Source: Bryobacterales bacterium (GTDB lineage: Bacteria; Acidobacteriota; Terriglobia; Bryobacterales; Bryobacteraceae). From it: a stretch of DNA of 64,000 nt. The stretch is from contig PMUP01000030.1 in assembly GCA_003166865.1 (NCBI GenBank), forward strand, positions 33,361 to 97,360, given 5' to 3'. The translations under genes and the position numbers were made by a program. This document shows, piece after piece, positions 46,182 through 53,716 of this stretch. How positions within the stretch are numbered: the first letter of the stretch is position 1; every line of letters starts with the position of its first letter. The notes beneath the pieces are model-generated. The model was not told the DNA's origin. It made no database searches and saw nothing but the letters and a program-made list of their open reading frames with translations.

Positions 46182-48281
46182 ATGAAGACCCGTCTTGTCG
46201 CGCTGGCGGCCTTTCTACTATTGGCCGCTTTCACCACCGTCTCCCAGGAGACCCCTTCCGCTACGCGTTTGACCAACGATCATTACTTTGACTTCGAGCG
46301 CTTGAGCAATGCACAGATTTCGCCCGACGGCGCGCACATCGTCTACACCCGCCAACAGGCCAACAAGATCGAGGACCGCTGGGATTCCTCGCTCTGGATC
46401 ATGAACGCCGATGGCAGCCAGCATCGCTTCCTTACCAAGGGCTCTGATCCGCGCTGGTCGTCCGACGGGAAACGCATCCTCTATATAGCGGATGGAGAGC
46501 CGCGCGGCCCGCAGATCTTTGTCCGCTGGATCGATGCCGATGGACCCGCTACGCAGATCACTCACGCCACCGACAAGGTCGCAGACGCGCGCTGGTCGCC
46601 GGACGGCAAGTCCATCGCGTTCTCCATGTTCGTGCCGGAGAAGGACACTTGGAATATCAGCCTGCCGACCGCGCCCCAAGGCGCCAAGTGGACCGGCTCG
46701 CCGCGTGTAGTGGAAACGCTGCACTACCGCCAGGATCAGGTTGGTTTCCTCGAAGACGGGCATATTCATCTGTTCATCGTCTCGGCCGATGGCGGCGCAC
46801 CTCGCCAGATCACTACCGGCCAGTGGACCGCGGGCGCCGGTGAATTGCGCGCCGCCGTGCCCTTGGACTGGACACCCGACAGCAAAGCGATCGTGTTCGA
46901 AGCGGAACGAAGCACGGAAATCGATCGGCAGTATCAAATCTCGGAACTGCTGGTGGCCGACATCGCGTCCGGCGCCATTCGCGAACTCGTCGCAAAACCC
47001 GGCTCCTGGAGTCGCCCCGCCGTTTCGCCCGACGGCAAGACCGTAGCCTTCACCGGTTACCCGGAATCCAAGCGCACGCACTCGGTGGCGGACCTGTATG
47101 TGATCCCGTTCCAGGGCGGAGAAATGCGGAAGATCAGCGGCGACTATGACCGCGATCCGGTGAATCTGCACTGGTCGCCCGATTCGGCCTCCATTTATTT
47201 CGACGCCGAGGATCACGGCTCCCGCAACGTCCAGTTCGTACCCCTTGCGGGCGGCGGCGTGAAGCCCGTCACCACTGGCCCTCATGTGCTGACCATGGAT
47301 TCAACCTCCAGCGACCTAATGGCGGTTGGCACCGAGTCCGATCCAGACAACCCGCCCGACGTGGTGCGCTACAACCTGCGCCGCCCAGGAGAGATAGCGA
47401 AGCTCACCAGCGTCAACGCAGGCCTGCTGAGCGGCAAGCACCTGGCGAAAACGGAGGAAATCAACTTCACTTCCAGCGGCAGTGCCAAAGTCCAGGGCTG
47501 GGTTGTGAAGCCGCCCGACTTCGACGCGACGAAGAAGTATCCGCTCATCCTCGAAATCCATGGCGGACCATTTTCCATGTATAGCGTGGCTTTCAACTAC
47601 ATGTTTCAGAATTTCGCCGCTAACGATTTCGTGGTTGTCTACTTGAACCCGCGCGGCAGCACCGGATATGGCACGGCCTTCTCCGGCGGCATCGACCACA
47701 ATTATCCAGGGCCCGACTACGACGACCTGATGGCCGGCGTGGACGCCACCGTCGCCAAAGGCTTCATCGACACCACGCACATGTATGTCTCCGGCTGCAG
47801 CGGCGGCGGAGTACTTTCGAGCTGGGTGATCGGCCACACCGACCGTTTCGCAGCGGCCGCCGTGCGCTGCCCGGTGATCGACTGGCTGAGCATGAGCGGG
47901 AACACCGACATTCCGCTCTTCACCTACAGCTTTTTCCAGAAGCCGTTCTGGGAAGACCCGAGCGATTGGCTCGCTCATTCTTCGGTAATGACGGTGGGCA
48001 AAGTGACCACGCCGACGCTTCTGATGACCGGAGTGCTCGACCGCCGCACGCCCATGCCGCAAACCGAGGAATACTACGCGGCGCTGAAGGTTCGCGGCGT
48101 GCCCGTGAAACTGCTGCAATTCGAGGGCGAATACCACGGGACTGGCTCGAAGCCGTCCAATTTCATTCGCACGCAGTTATATATGATGAGCTGGTTCAAG
48201 CAGTATTCGCGCACGCCCGATGGCAAGTCGACGCCCGTATCAACCGCCGCCGCTGGGAGCGCTAGCGGTGCGCTGCAATAA
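46182..48281 (+). CDS. S9-family prolyl-oligopeptidase-type peptidase
   Basis: A signal peptide (RLVALAAFLLLAAFTTVS) is followed by a beta-propeller built of WD40/TolB-like repeats (ISPDGAHIVYTRQQA, RWSPDGKSIAFSM, VSPDGKTVAFTGYPES, HWSPDSASIYFDAED) and an alpha/beta-hydrolase domain from about residue 440: LILEIHGGPFSMY, YLNPRGSTGYGTAF, the serine in VSGCSGGGVLSSW, the Asp in TGVLDRRTPMP and the His in EGEYHGTG. The serine box is GCSGGG in place of the usual GGSYGG. It should cleave peptides outside the cytoplasm. 699 residues. Confidence 0.92.
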   Translation: MKTRLVALAAFLLLAAFTTVSQETPSATRLTNDHYFDFERLSNAQISPDGAHIVYTRQQANKIEDRWDSSLWIMNADGSQHRFLTKGSDPRWSSDGKRILYIADGEPRGPQIFVRWIDADGPATQITHATDKVADARWSPDGKSIAFSMFVPEKDTWNISLPTAPQGAKWTGSPRVVETLHYRQDQVGFLEDGHIHLFIVSADGGAPRQITTGQWTAGAGELRAAVPLDWTPDSKAIVFEAERSTEIDRQYQISELLVADIASGAIRELVAKPGSWSRPAVSPDGKTVAFTGYPESKRTHSVADLYVIPFQGGEMRKISGDYDRDPVNLHWSPDSASIYFDAEDHGSRNVQFVPLAGGGVKPVTTGPHVLTMDSTSSDLMAVGTESDPDNPPDVVRYNLRRPGEIAKLTSVNAGLLSGKHLAKTEEINFTSSGSAKVQGWVVKPPDFDATKKYPLILEIHGGPFSMYSVAFNYMFQNFAANDFVVVYLNPRGSTGYGTAFSGGIDHNYPGPDYDDLMAGVDATVAKGFIDTTHMYVSGCSGGGVLSSWVIGHTDRFAAAAVRCPVIDWLSMSGNTDIPLFTYSFFQKPFWEDPSDWLAHSSVMTVGKVTTPTLLMTGVLDRRTPMPQTEEYYAALKVRGVPVKLLQFEGEYHGTGSKPSNFIRTQLYMMSWFKQYSRTPDGKSTPVSTAAAGSASGALQ

Positions 48282-48315
48282 CCGCTTGCCGAGCTGCGAC
48301 CGCATGCCCTATGCC

Positions 48316-48323
48316 CTGTTAAG
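48316..48323. repeat. target-site duplication, left copy (CTGTTAAG)
   Basis: Eight bases directly before the left terminal repeat, identical to 52384-52391. Eight-base duplications are characteristic of IS1595-family transposition. Confidence 0.93.
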
Positions 48324-48348
48324 GGTAACAATATAGTTGACAACTCAC
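48324..48348. repeat. left terminal inverted repeat
   Basis: GGTAACAATATAGTTGACAACTCAC in two halves; it matches the reverse complement of 52359-52383 except at position 7 (A versus C). It also contains AT-rich sequence that may be part of the transposase promoter. Confidence 0.93.
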
Positions 48349-48371
48349 CGGTTTTGAGTTAAGATTTAAGC

Positions 48372-49346
48372 ATGGAACCGAACACTCTTCAGGAAGTAAT
48401 CCTCTTCTTCGATAGCCCTGACAATTGCCGAGAGTACTTGGTAAAGCATCGCTGGCCCAATGGCGTTGTCTGCCCGCGTTGCGGCGGAACAAAGGTTCTA
48501 TTTCAACCGAAGTACAACCGCTGGCAGTGTGGTAGCAAGCACGCGCTGAGACAGTTCACCGCGAAGACTGGCACGATCTTTGAAGATAGCCCACTGGGTC
48601 TCGACAAATGGTTGCTGGCCATGTGGCAGGTTGTGAACTGCAAAAACGGCGTGAGTTCCTATGAGATCGCGCGCGCTACTGGCGTAACACAGAAGACTGC
48701 TTGGTTCATGGATCATCGCATTCGTGTTGCGCTCGGCATGGCGACGCCTGATAAGTTTTCGGGCCATGTCGAGGCAGATGAGACATTCATCGGCGGCAAG
48801 GCTCGGAACATGCATGTAGCGCAACGCCGCCGCCGCATAACGGGCACGGGCGGGAGAGACAAAACCGCCGTCATGGGAATTCTGGAACGCGGCAAAGATG
48901 GAACCAGCAAAGTCCGGACTAGCGTAGTAGAAAATCGCAAAAAGAAAACTCTTCAGGCTGAGGTGCACAAGCATGTAGAGGCTGGTTCGGCTCTTTACAC
49001 CGACTTCCTTCTCTCATATGAAGGATTGGAAGGCCGGTACGCGCATCAGGTGGTCGATCACGCCGTACAGTACGTGGATGGCAACGTTCACACGAACGGT
49101 TTGGAAAATTTCTGGTCTTTACTGAAGCGTGGCCTTAGCGGAACCTACGTGAGCGTGGAACCGTTCCACTTGTTCCGATACCTCGATGAGCAGTCGTTCC
49201 GATTCAATAATCGCAAGATGACCGATGGTGAGCGTTTCAGCGTGGCCGTTTCTGGAGTTGTCGGTAAACGCCTCACGTTCGATCAACTGACCGGCAAGAT
49301 TACTCCTGGGTCGAATTTGGAATCGACTTCCCCTGCTCCGATTTAG
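48372..49346 (+). CDS. IS1595-family (ISXO2-like) transposase
   Basis: The 324-residue protein has an N-terminal zinc ribbon (CPRCGG and the later WQCGSKH), a helical segment WLLAMWQVVNCKNGVSSYEIARATGVTQKTAWFMDHRI that binds DNA ends, and the DDE-type catalytic domain with GHVEADETFIGGKARNM, SALYTDFLLSYEGL and HTNGLENFWSLLKRGLSGTY. This is a full-length, uninterrupted member of the family and lies just inside the left inverted repeat. Confidence 0.95.
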   Translation: MEPNTLQEVILFFDSPDNCREYLVKHRWPNGVVCPRCGGTKVLFQPKYNRWQCGSKHALRQFTAKTGTIFEDSPLGLDKWLLAMWQVVNCKNGVSSYEIARATGVTQKTAWFMDHRIRVALGMATPDKFSGHVEADETFIGGKARNMHVAQRRRRITGTGGRDKTAVMGILERGKDGTSKVRTSVVENRKKKTLQAEVHKHVEAGSALYTDFLLSYEGLEGRYAHQVVDHAVQYVDGNVHTNGLENFWSLLKRGLSGTYVSVEPFHLFRYLDEQSFRFNNRKMTDGERFSVAVSGVVGKRLTFDQLTGKITPGSNLESTSPAPI

Positions 49347-49437
49347 GCGACAGCGGCGTGGCAAACGCAGCTGCGCCGGAAGTTGACCCAAGACGTGAGA
49401 TGATAACCTACTTGAACGGGAGGATAGGCGGACCAAC

Positions 49438-50133
49438 ATGGCAAATGTTTCGATCCCAGAGCGATACCAAGTCGGAGTGTCCAGAATTACCAAGCTCGAC
49501 ATCGAGACCGTTCGTGCGATAAGAGCAGCTTTGGATGCGGTCGTGTACCACGACCGTCCGCCTAAGGCTAGTTCGGTTATTGTCACCGCAATAGGATCTG
49601 TTTCTCCCCCGGAAATCACGGAAGAGGATTACAGGAAGATATCTGAAGCGCTCACGTCGATGTACGTGGTGCAGTCCGGACAGGACATGTCTTCAGATGA
49701 GTTTACTGAGGGGGTGGCGAATGCCTTGGAGGCGCTCCCCGATCCCGACTTGCGGTTGGAGCCCAGCGAACGCGAAACATTCAAGGAAAAGCTTTCTGTC
49801 CTCTTAGGTGCCGAAATGTTCGCCATGCTCTCGAAAGTGGGCGATCTACGTGCAGAGAGTGAGCATGTTTTTTGTCACGCTCGTATTTTGACGGACGTGC
49901 GCCCGGTGTTTGGGGCGCAAATCGAGAAAGGTCCCGTCGCGGCGCTGATCATGCACAATCTGAAAATAGCGTTTCATCTTTCTGGCAGGAGAGGCGATCA
50001 CGATTTTTATGTACTCCTGGATGGTGATGATCTATCGGAGCTGAAAGAAGTCATAATCCGAGCAGAAGCAAAGGCCAAGACTCTAAGGGGCATGGTTAAG
50101 AGTGATGTTAGGTTGATTGGAGAATCGACGTAA
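49438..50133 (+). CDS. transposon cargo: conserved unknown, first gene of a three-gene operon
   Basis: The 231-residue soluble protein (GGGAGGA upstream) has an N-terminal half with SRITKLDIETVRAIRAALDA and a C-terminal half with ESEHVFCHARILTDVRPVFGAQIE, ALIMHNLKIAFHLSG and DFYVLLDGDDLSELKEVIIRAEAKAKTLRG. The latter resembles an uncharacterised family with a short beta-strand/helix pattern ending in RAxxKAxxLR. The stop overlaps the next start (TAATG). No function is known; context suggests a module with the next two genes. Confidence 0.7.
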   Translation: MANVSIPERYQVGVSRITKLDIETVRAIRAALDAVVYHDRPPKASSVIVTAIGSVSPPEITEEDYRKISEALTSMYVVQSGQDMSSDEFTEGVANALEALPDPDLRLEPSERETFKEKLSVLLGAEMFAMLSKVGDLRAESEHVFCHARILTDVRPVFGAQIEKGPVAALIMHNLKIAFHLSGRRGDHDFYVLLDGDDLSELKEVIIRAEAKAKTLRGMVKSDVRLIGEST

Positions 50134-50615
50134 TGGATATTGATGCAGACTTCTGTTCTGGAGTCACGCATGTCAGCCAAAGCGAATGGATAGGTGGTGC
50201 AATTCACCGAGGCACCATTGAGCGAGTACACCACTGGCTGGGAAGGACAAAGGGAGAATCCTATCGGGCGATCGCAGAAATGTGGGCACATGCGGACGCG
50301 GGCGCTGTCACACATGCCCCGCAGGAATTACCCGGAGAGCGATTCGCACGGCTCGCGAATAAATGGTCTTCCGACACCGACCATATTTCTTCGGTAACGG
50401 ACTTGATCAACGATTCTAGCTATCAGCAGATAATTGATATGGGAATGGACGTTGTTCCGCATCTTTTGAACGATCTTGATCGCAATAAAAGATTTTGGTT
50501 CCCCGCTCTTGCCGCTATTACCGGATTGCGTCCGTTCGATCCCAAGGATATGGGAAACTATCGTTTAATGACCGAGGCATGGCTTCGCTGGGGCCGGCTG
50601 AAAGGGTTGATTTAG
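50133..50615 (+). CDS. transposon cargo: conserved unknown, second gene of the operon
   Basis: The 160-residue protein carries a well-conserved-looking C-terminal region: ANKWSSDTDHISSVTDLINDSSYQQIIDMGMDVVPHLLNDL, FWFPALAAITGLRP and GNYRLMTEAWLRWGRLKGL. I have seen this HxSSV..YQxIIxMG..AxPxxLxxL..WFxALxxITG..W..WGR pattern in unnamed proteins often adjacent to DUF7689-like genes. The helices and Trp-rich end suggest a protein-binding role; unproven. Confidence 0.7.
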   Translation: MDIDADFCSGVTHVSQSEWIGGAIHRGTIERVHHWLGRTKGESYRAIAEMWAHADAGAVTHAPQELPGERFARLANKWSSDTDHISSVTDLINDSSYQQIIDMGMDVVPHLLNDLDRNKRFWFPALAAITGLRPFDPKDMGNYRLMTEAWLRWGRLKGLI

Positions 50616-50643
50616 TCTGTCAGGTCTTCCACATCTTGAGCGC

Positions 50644-51204
50644 ATGTTCGACAAACTCTCCGTTGCTGGGTACGAAAAAACCAGTGAGCGGACCGACTAC
50701 CCGCCAACCCCTGGCGCATACAATTGCATAGCGTGGGCCGCTAACGATACCCATCATTTTCTTTGGCCACAGGCTGATTCTGACTGGCCTTTCTGGAGTC
50801 CGCGTATCGTAACTCGCGCCGCATTTATCCGCGCGTTTCGTGGATTTGGATATCAGACATGCGATAGCTCGCGCCCCGAGCTTTGGTTCGACAAAGTTGC
50901 TTTGTACGAACTTAACCAGGAGCCTAAACATATGGCTCGACTACGACGAGACGGAGCTTGGACGAGCAAATGCGGCGGGGCAGAAGACATTAAGCATTTT
51001 ACATTGGACGCGCTGGAGTCCTATGGCGGTCGCGTGCTGACCCCGCAGGGAGCATTGAGAAAAGCCGAGTACGGGTGTCCAGAGATGTACATGAAGCGGT
51101 TTATTCCACTTGGTTGGGTTGTACGAGCACTTCAGTGGATCACGTGGAAGCTGGAGACCGCCTTCCCATACGTCGGCTTTTGGATCTGGAAACGTCGCCA
51201 GTGA
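50644..51204 (+). CDS. transposon cargo: DUF7689-like protein, third gene of the operon
   Basis: The 186-residue protein has NCIAWAANDTHHFLWPQ (Cys and His that could form a catalytic pair), AAFIRAFRGFGYQTCDSSR, VALYELNQEPKHMARLRRDGAWTSKCG and EDIKHFTLDALES. The order Cys-Trp..His..Asp/His recalls papain-like folds, and the family is known only as a domain of unknown function. It ends at a CGCCAGTG/CACTGGCG hairpin. A conserved Cys/His arrangement makes an enzyme plausible. Confidence 0.68.
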   Translation: MFDKLSVAGYEKTSERTDYPPTPGAYNCIAWAANDTHHFLWPQADSDWPFWSPRIVTRAAFIRAFRGFGYQTCDSSRPELWFDKVALYELNQEPKHMARLRRDGAWTSKCGGAEDIKHFTLDALESYGGRVLTPQGALRKAEYGCPEMYMKRFIPLGWVVRALQWITWKLETAFPYVGFWIWKRRQ

Positions 51205-51219
51205 GACAAAACACTGGCG
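51196..51219 (+). terminator. hairpin at the end of the cargo operon
   Basis: CGCCAGTG-AGACAAAA-CACTGGCG is a perfect 8-bp stem overlapping the stop codon of the third cargo gene. No T-run follows (GTTATGATG), so it is a weak terminator or an RNA-stabilising end. Confidence 0.4.
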
Positions 51220-51235
51220 TTATGATGTCTGTAGG

Positions 51236-51400
51236 ATGAGCAAACCACAACCAGCACCGCAGGTACCGGGCAACACAGACGCCGAACGAATGAGCAACGC
51301 TCTCAGTATGGTGCTTACCGTGTCCAAAAAGGATCTGCTGACGAAGGAAGCGCGGCTGAAACGCGCCGGCGAAAAGAAGCGGGCGAAGAAGACTTCCTGA
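51236..51400 (+). CDS. transposon cargo: 54-residue basic protein
   Basis: Starts at an ATG preceded by TGTAGGATG; the product reads ERMSNALSMVLTVSKKDLLTKEARLKRAGEKKRAKK, like very small proteins found beside mobile-element genes. It has a helical middle and a lysine/arginine-rich tail. It lies between the end of the cargo operon and the convergent membrane-protein gene. Confidence 0.5.
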   Translation: MSKPQPAPQVPGNTDAERMSNALSMVLTVSKKDLLTKEARLKRAGEKKRAKKTS

Positions 51401-51411
51401 CCTGTGGTCAT

Positions 51412-51828
51412 TCAGGCGTGGTCCGCTGTATTGTCGTCATCCCTCCCGCGATTCGGGAAGAGGTACTTCGCAACGATGTATAAAATCCCGAGGACGTTTG
51501 CTGTGGTTGACCCAATCATAGCCAGCACAATGCTGTCCGACAATTTGAATGGTGCTCCCCAAAACGAGTAGCCAAACCCCTGAAGCATAATTATCGCTAC
51601 GATCGCGACTAGCCAAGCGCAAGAAAGATAGAAGAAAAGCCGCGCGTACTTCTTCCGCTCTTTGATGTCCTGCTTCTGACCCTCTGTCTGCGCCCCATAC
51701 CTTACCTTTTCGAGATCCGCCTTTTCCCTTAGAGTGTTTGGGTCTGGCTCGTTGCTTACCGTCTCACTCGCTGCCTCCGCTAGGCCACGGGCCAATTTGT
51801 CCTGCGGCGGTAGTTCGGGAGCACTCAT
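51412..51828 (-). CDS. transposon cargo: two-helix membrane protein, candidate toxin
   Basis: The 138-residue protein has a soluble N-terminal half (ASETVSNEPDPNTLREKADLEK, GQKQDIKERKKYARL) and two membrane helices, FFYLSCAWLVAIVAIIMLQGFG and SIVLAMIGSTTANVLGILYIVAKYLFP. Its ATG overlaps the stop of the Panacea-domain gene (ATGA). Small membrane-active toxins are among those neutralised by Panacea antitoxins, which makes this the likely toxin of the pair. Confidence 0.7.
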   Translation of the reverse strand: MSAPELPPQDKLARGLAEAASETVSNEPDPNTLREKADLEKVRYGAQTEGQKQDIKERKKYARLFFYLSCAWLVAIVAIIMLQGFGYSFWGAPFKLSDSIVLAMIGSTTANVLGILYIVAKYLFPNRGRDDDNTADHA

Positions 51829-52307
51829 CTTGGTAGGGCAGAGAAGTATCTCTTTATCAAATCATCGTCAATGAAAGGCTGGTTATTTTTCCGCGCTGTG
51901 CTCCACGGAGAGTCGGGAGCGTGCGTCATATTGGAAAGCTGAATTGCCGTGAAGTGCTTATAGGCTTCCCAAACCCTGCCCAGTAGATCCGTAACCTTTG
52001 GATCTTGGTACTTTGGGATTCCAGGATGAGTTACCCGAATGGTGGTGCCTGCAATTTGGAACACTTTCGCCGGTTCCGTGATGGGCTGGTTGCCAAACTG
52101 CTTGAACGCATGATAGAGGTCGGAAATAACTGGACCATAGTCCCACGCCTCTATCCTCTGACTGATAAGCGGACGCTCGTATACTCCCAGCATCCACCCA
52201 TGTGCAAAATACACAAATTTCTGCATCGCCATGGGAGTGATGCGTATACTTTCAGCGTTCCCGAGTTCTAGAAAATAATTAGCAACCGCTCTGGCATCGT
52301 AGGTCAT
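51825..52307 (-). CDS. transposon cargo: Panacea (SocA-like, DUF4065) antitoxin
   Basis: The 160-residue protein has the Panacea fold: YDARAVANYFLELGNA, ITPMAMQKFVYFAHGWMLGVY, RIEAWDYGPVISDLYHAFKQFG, and a C-terminal HFTAIQLSNMTHAPDSPWSTARKNNQPFIDDDLIKRYF. Panacea-containing antitoxins neutralise a wide range of toxins (PanAT systems), normally encoded in the same operon. ATG 52307 fits homologous starts better than the GTG at 52328. Its location close to the right end of the transposon would stabilise inheritance of the element. Confidence 0.82.
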   Translation of the reverse strand: MTYDARAVANYFLELGNAESIRITPMAMQKFVYFAHGWMLGVYERPLISQRIEAWDYGPVISDLYHAFKQFGNQPITEPAKVFQIAGTTIRVTHPGIPKYQDPKVTDLLGRVWEAYKHFTAIQLSNMTHAPDSPWSTARKNNQPFIDDDLIKRYFSALPR

Positions 52308-52358
52308 GCTAGGGCTCGGCGTTGCCACGCGCCAAGTCTACCATGCAAGGTCGTTGCC

Positions 52359-52383
52359 GTGAGTTGTCAACTATATGGTTACC
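52359..52383. repeat. right terminal inverted repeat
   Basis: The reverse complement reads GGTAACCATATAGTTGACAACTCAC in two halves, differing from the left repeat only at position 7. The last base (52383) is followed directly by the target duplication. Confidence 0.93.
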
Positions 52384-52391
52384 CTGTTAAG
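52384..52391. repeat. target-site duplication, right copy (CTGTTAAG)
   Basis: Identical to 48316-48323. Removing the element and one copy rebuilds an uninterrupted spacer between the S9 peptidase and the deacetylase genes. Confidence 0.93.
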
Positions 52392-52768
52392 GGCCAAGGG
52401 AGCCGGTCCCCGGTGTTACTGAGCTGCGGGCGCGTAGTCCTCGTGTGCGGCACAGGCAGGGCCCCGGACTGACGGCGCTCTCTGCTCTCCGATGAAGTTC
52501 CCGCGGCTACCATGCCCGGTCGCGACCATATTTCGTTATCGCAGCAGCGACAATTCTTTTTCCCGCCGCTCCTTCCACTTACGTCCCAACTCCACCCTCT
52601 CGCCCGATCCCAAATGCTATTTCTGGCTTGAAGGGATCGTGCCGCGCTCCGTTATGCGCGAGTTCCTCAAAAAGTGAAATTACCAAACGCAGCGAATCCC
52701 GTATATGAACACCTCGGCCGATGCTCAAATTCCCAGTCACCAGCCACCGACAACCAGCAACCAACCGC
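52392..52768. other. spacer without a recognised gene
   Basis: A 61-codon ORF (52492-52677) has no family resemblance. The right end (about 52732-52768) is a low-complexity run of CCAGTCACCAGCCACC and similar. I see nothing else to support. Confidence 0.4.
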
Positions 52769-53713
52769 CTACAAACCCAACCGATCGAGGATCGGCTTCT
52801 CGTACACGTCATCCTCGCCCGGATAGCGCAGCACGGAATCGTAGCGGCCCGTTTCCTTTGCCAGCGCCCACACCAGGCTCTCGCCCGCCGGCGCGGTGTC
52901 CGGTTGGCGCGTGAACACTTCATCTTGGAACGCGCGCTCGGCATCCACCAACTGCCAGCCCCGCATGCGGAACATGTCCATCGCATCGCCCAGGAAATAC
53001 GAATTCAAGACGTTGTAGTGCAGCAGGATGGTATGCGGGATGCCGCGGCCCAGCACCTCGCGCGCCAGCCGGTCATAATATGTCGCCCGATCCCAAAGAT
53101 GCGCCAGGTAAGGCTCGCGGAAAAGGTTCACGTCGAACTTCGCGCGTTCCTTCATACATTTTCTGAGGCGCTGGTCGTAATACCAATCCGACGCATCGAT
53201 GGTCACCGCGCCATTCCGGTATCCGTGCGCCTTCAAGAATGCGCGCATCCAATCGCGGCGCTCGCGCGTGCCGCCTTCCTTCAGCATCGGGAAACGCAAG
53301 TAGGGCCGAAACGTTGGAAACTGGCGCACGAAGGCGTCGCATCGAAGTATGTCGGCTCCGAATTGCTCCTCCGGCATCTTGTCATACCAACGATGCGACC
53401 AGGTGTGGTTGCCGATCATGTGCCCGCGCCCGCTCCACTCCCGCAGGATCGCGCGCCCTTCCGGCGTATCGCCATTCTCTCCGATAACGAATAGCGCGGC
53501 CTTCACCTTGTGCCGGTCGAGCGCCGCGCGCAGCCGCTGGTCCGCATCCTTCCGCATGGCCGCGGGAATGTCCTGCCATCGCAAATCATCCATCGTGATC
53601 GCGATTCGACGCTCTTCCGACGTCGCGGCGCTTGCAACTATGGAGCCAGTCATTATTGACCCGCTTAATGCAGCCAAAACATCCCGGCGCGATACGCCCA
53701 TGCGAATCATCAT
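52769..53713 (-). CDS. polysaccharide deacetylase (NodB-type, carbohydrate esterase 4)
   Basis: The 314-residue protein begins with a twin-arginine-like signal (VSRRDVLAALSGSIMTG). The NodB domain has motif 1 ITMDDLRW (a variant of TFDD) with the catalytic Asp and metal Asp, motif 2 GNHTWSHRWY with H-x3-H metal ligands, FPTFRPYLRFPMLKEGG with motif 3 Arg and HTILLHYNVLN with motif 5 His. It removes acetyl groups from an extracytoplasmic sugar or peptidoglycan. The start is 3 bases from that of the divergent ABC-F gene; ATG 53701 (MGVSRRD) is an alternative. Confidence 0.85.
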   Translation of the reverse strand: MMIRMGVSRRDVLAALSGSIMTGSIVASAATSEERRIAITMDDLRWQDIPAAMRKDADQRLRAALDRHKVKAALFVIGENGDTPEGRAILREWSGRGHMIGNHTWSHRWYDKMPEEQFGADILRCDAFVRQFPTFRPYLRFPMLKEGGTRERRDWMRAFLKAHGYRNGAVTIDASDWYYDQRLRKCMKERAKFDVNLFREPYLAHLWDRATYYDRLAREVLGRGIPHTILLHYNVLNSYFLGDAMDMFRMRGWQLVDAERAFQDEVFTRQPDTAPAGESLVWALAKETGRYDSVLRYPGEDDVYEKPILDRLGL

Positions 53714-53716
53714 GCC

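Larger units (their letters stand above)
48324..52383. mobile_element. IS1595-family transposon with passenger genes, 4,060 bp
   Basis: Bounded by GGTAAC-starting terminal inverted repeats (25 bp, one mismatch) and flanked by perfect 8-bp duplications. It encodes an ISXO2-like transposase and six passenger genes: three co-directional unknowns, a 54-residue protein, and on the opposite strand a Panacea antitoxin and a two-helix membrane protein. IS1595-family elements that carry passenger genes are known. Intact ends, TSD and transposase suggest recent and possibly continuing mobility. Confidence 0.93.

Noticed and set aside
52492-52677. 61-codon ORF between the transposon and the deacetylase
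   Set aside because: No family resemblance, no ribosome binding site, and composition like non-coding DNA.
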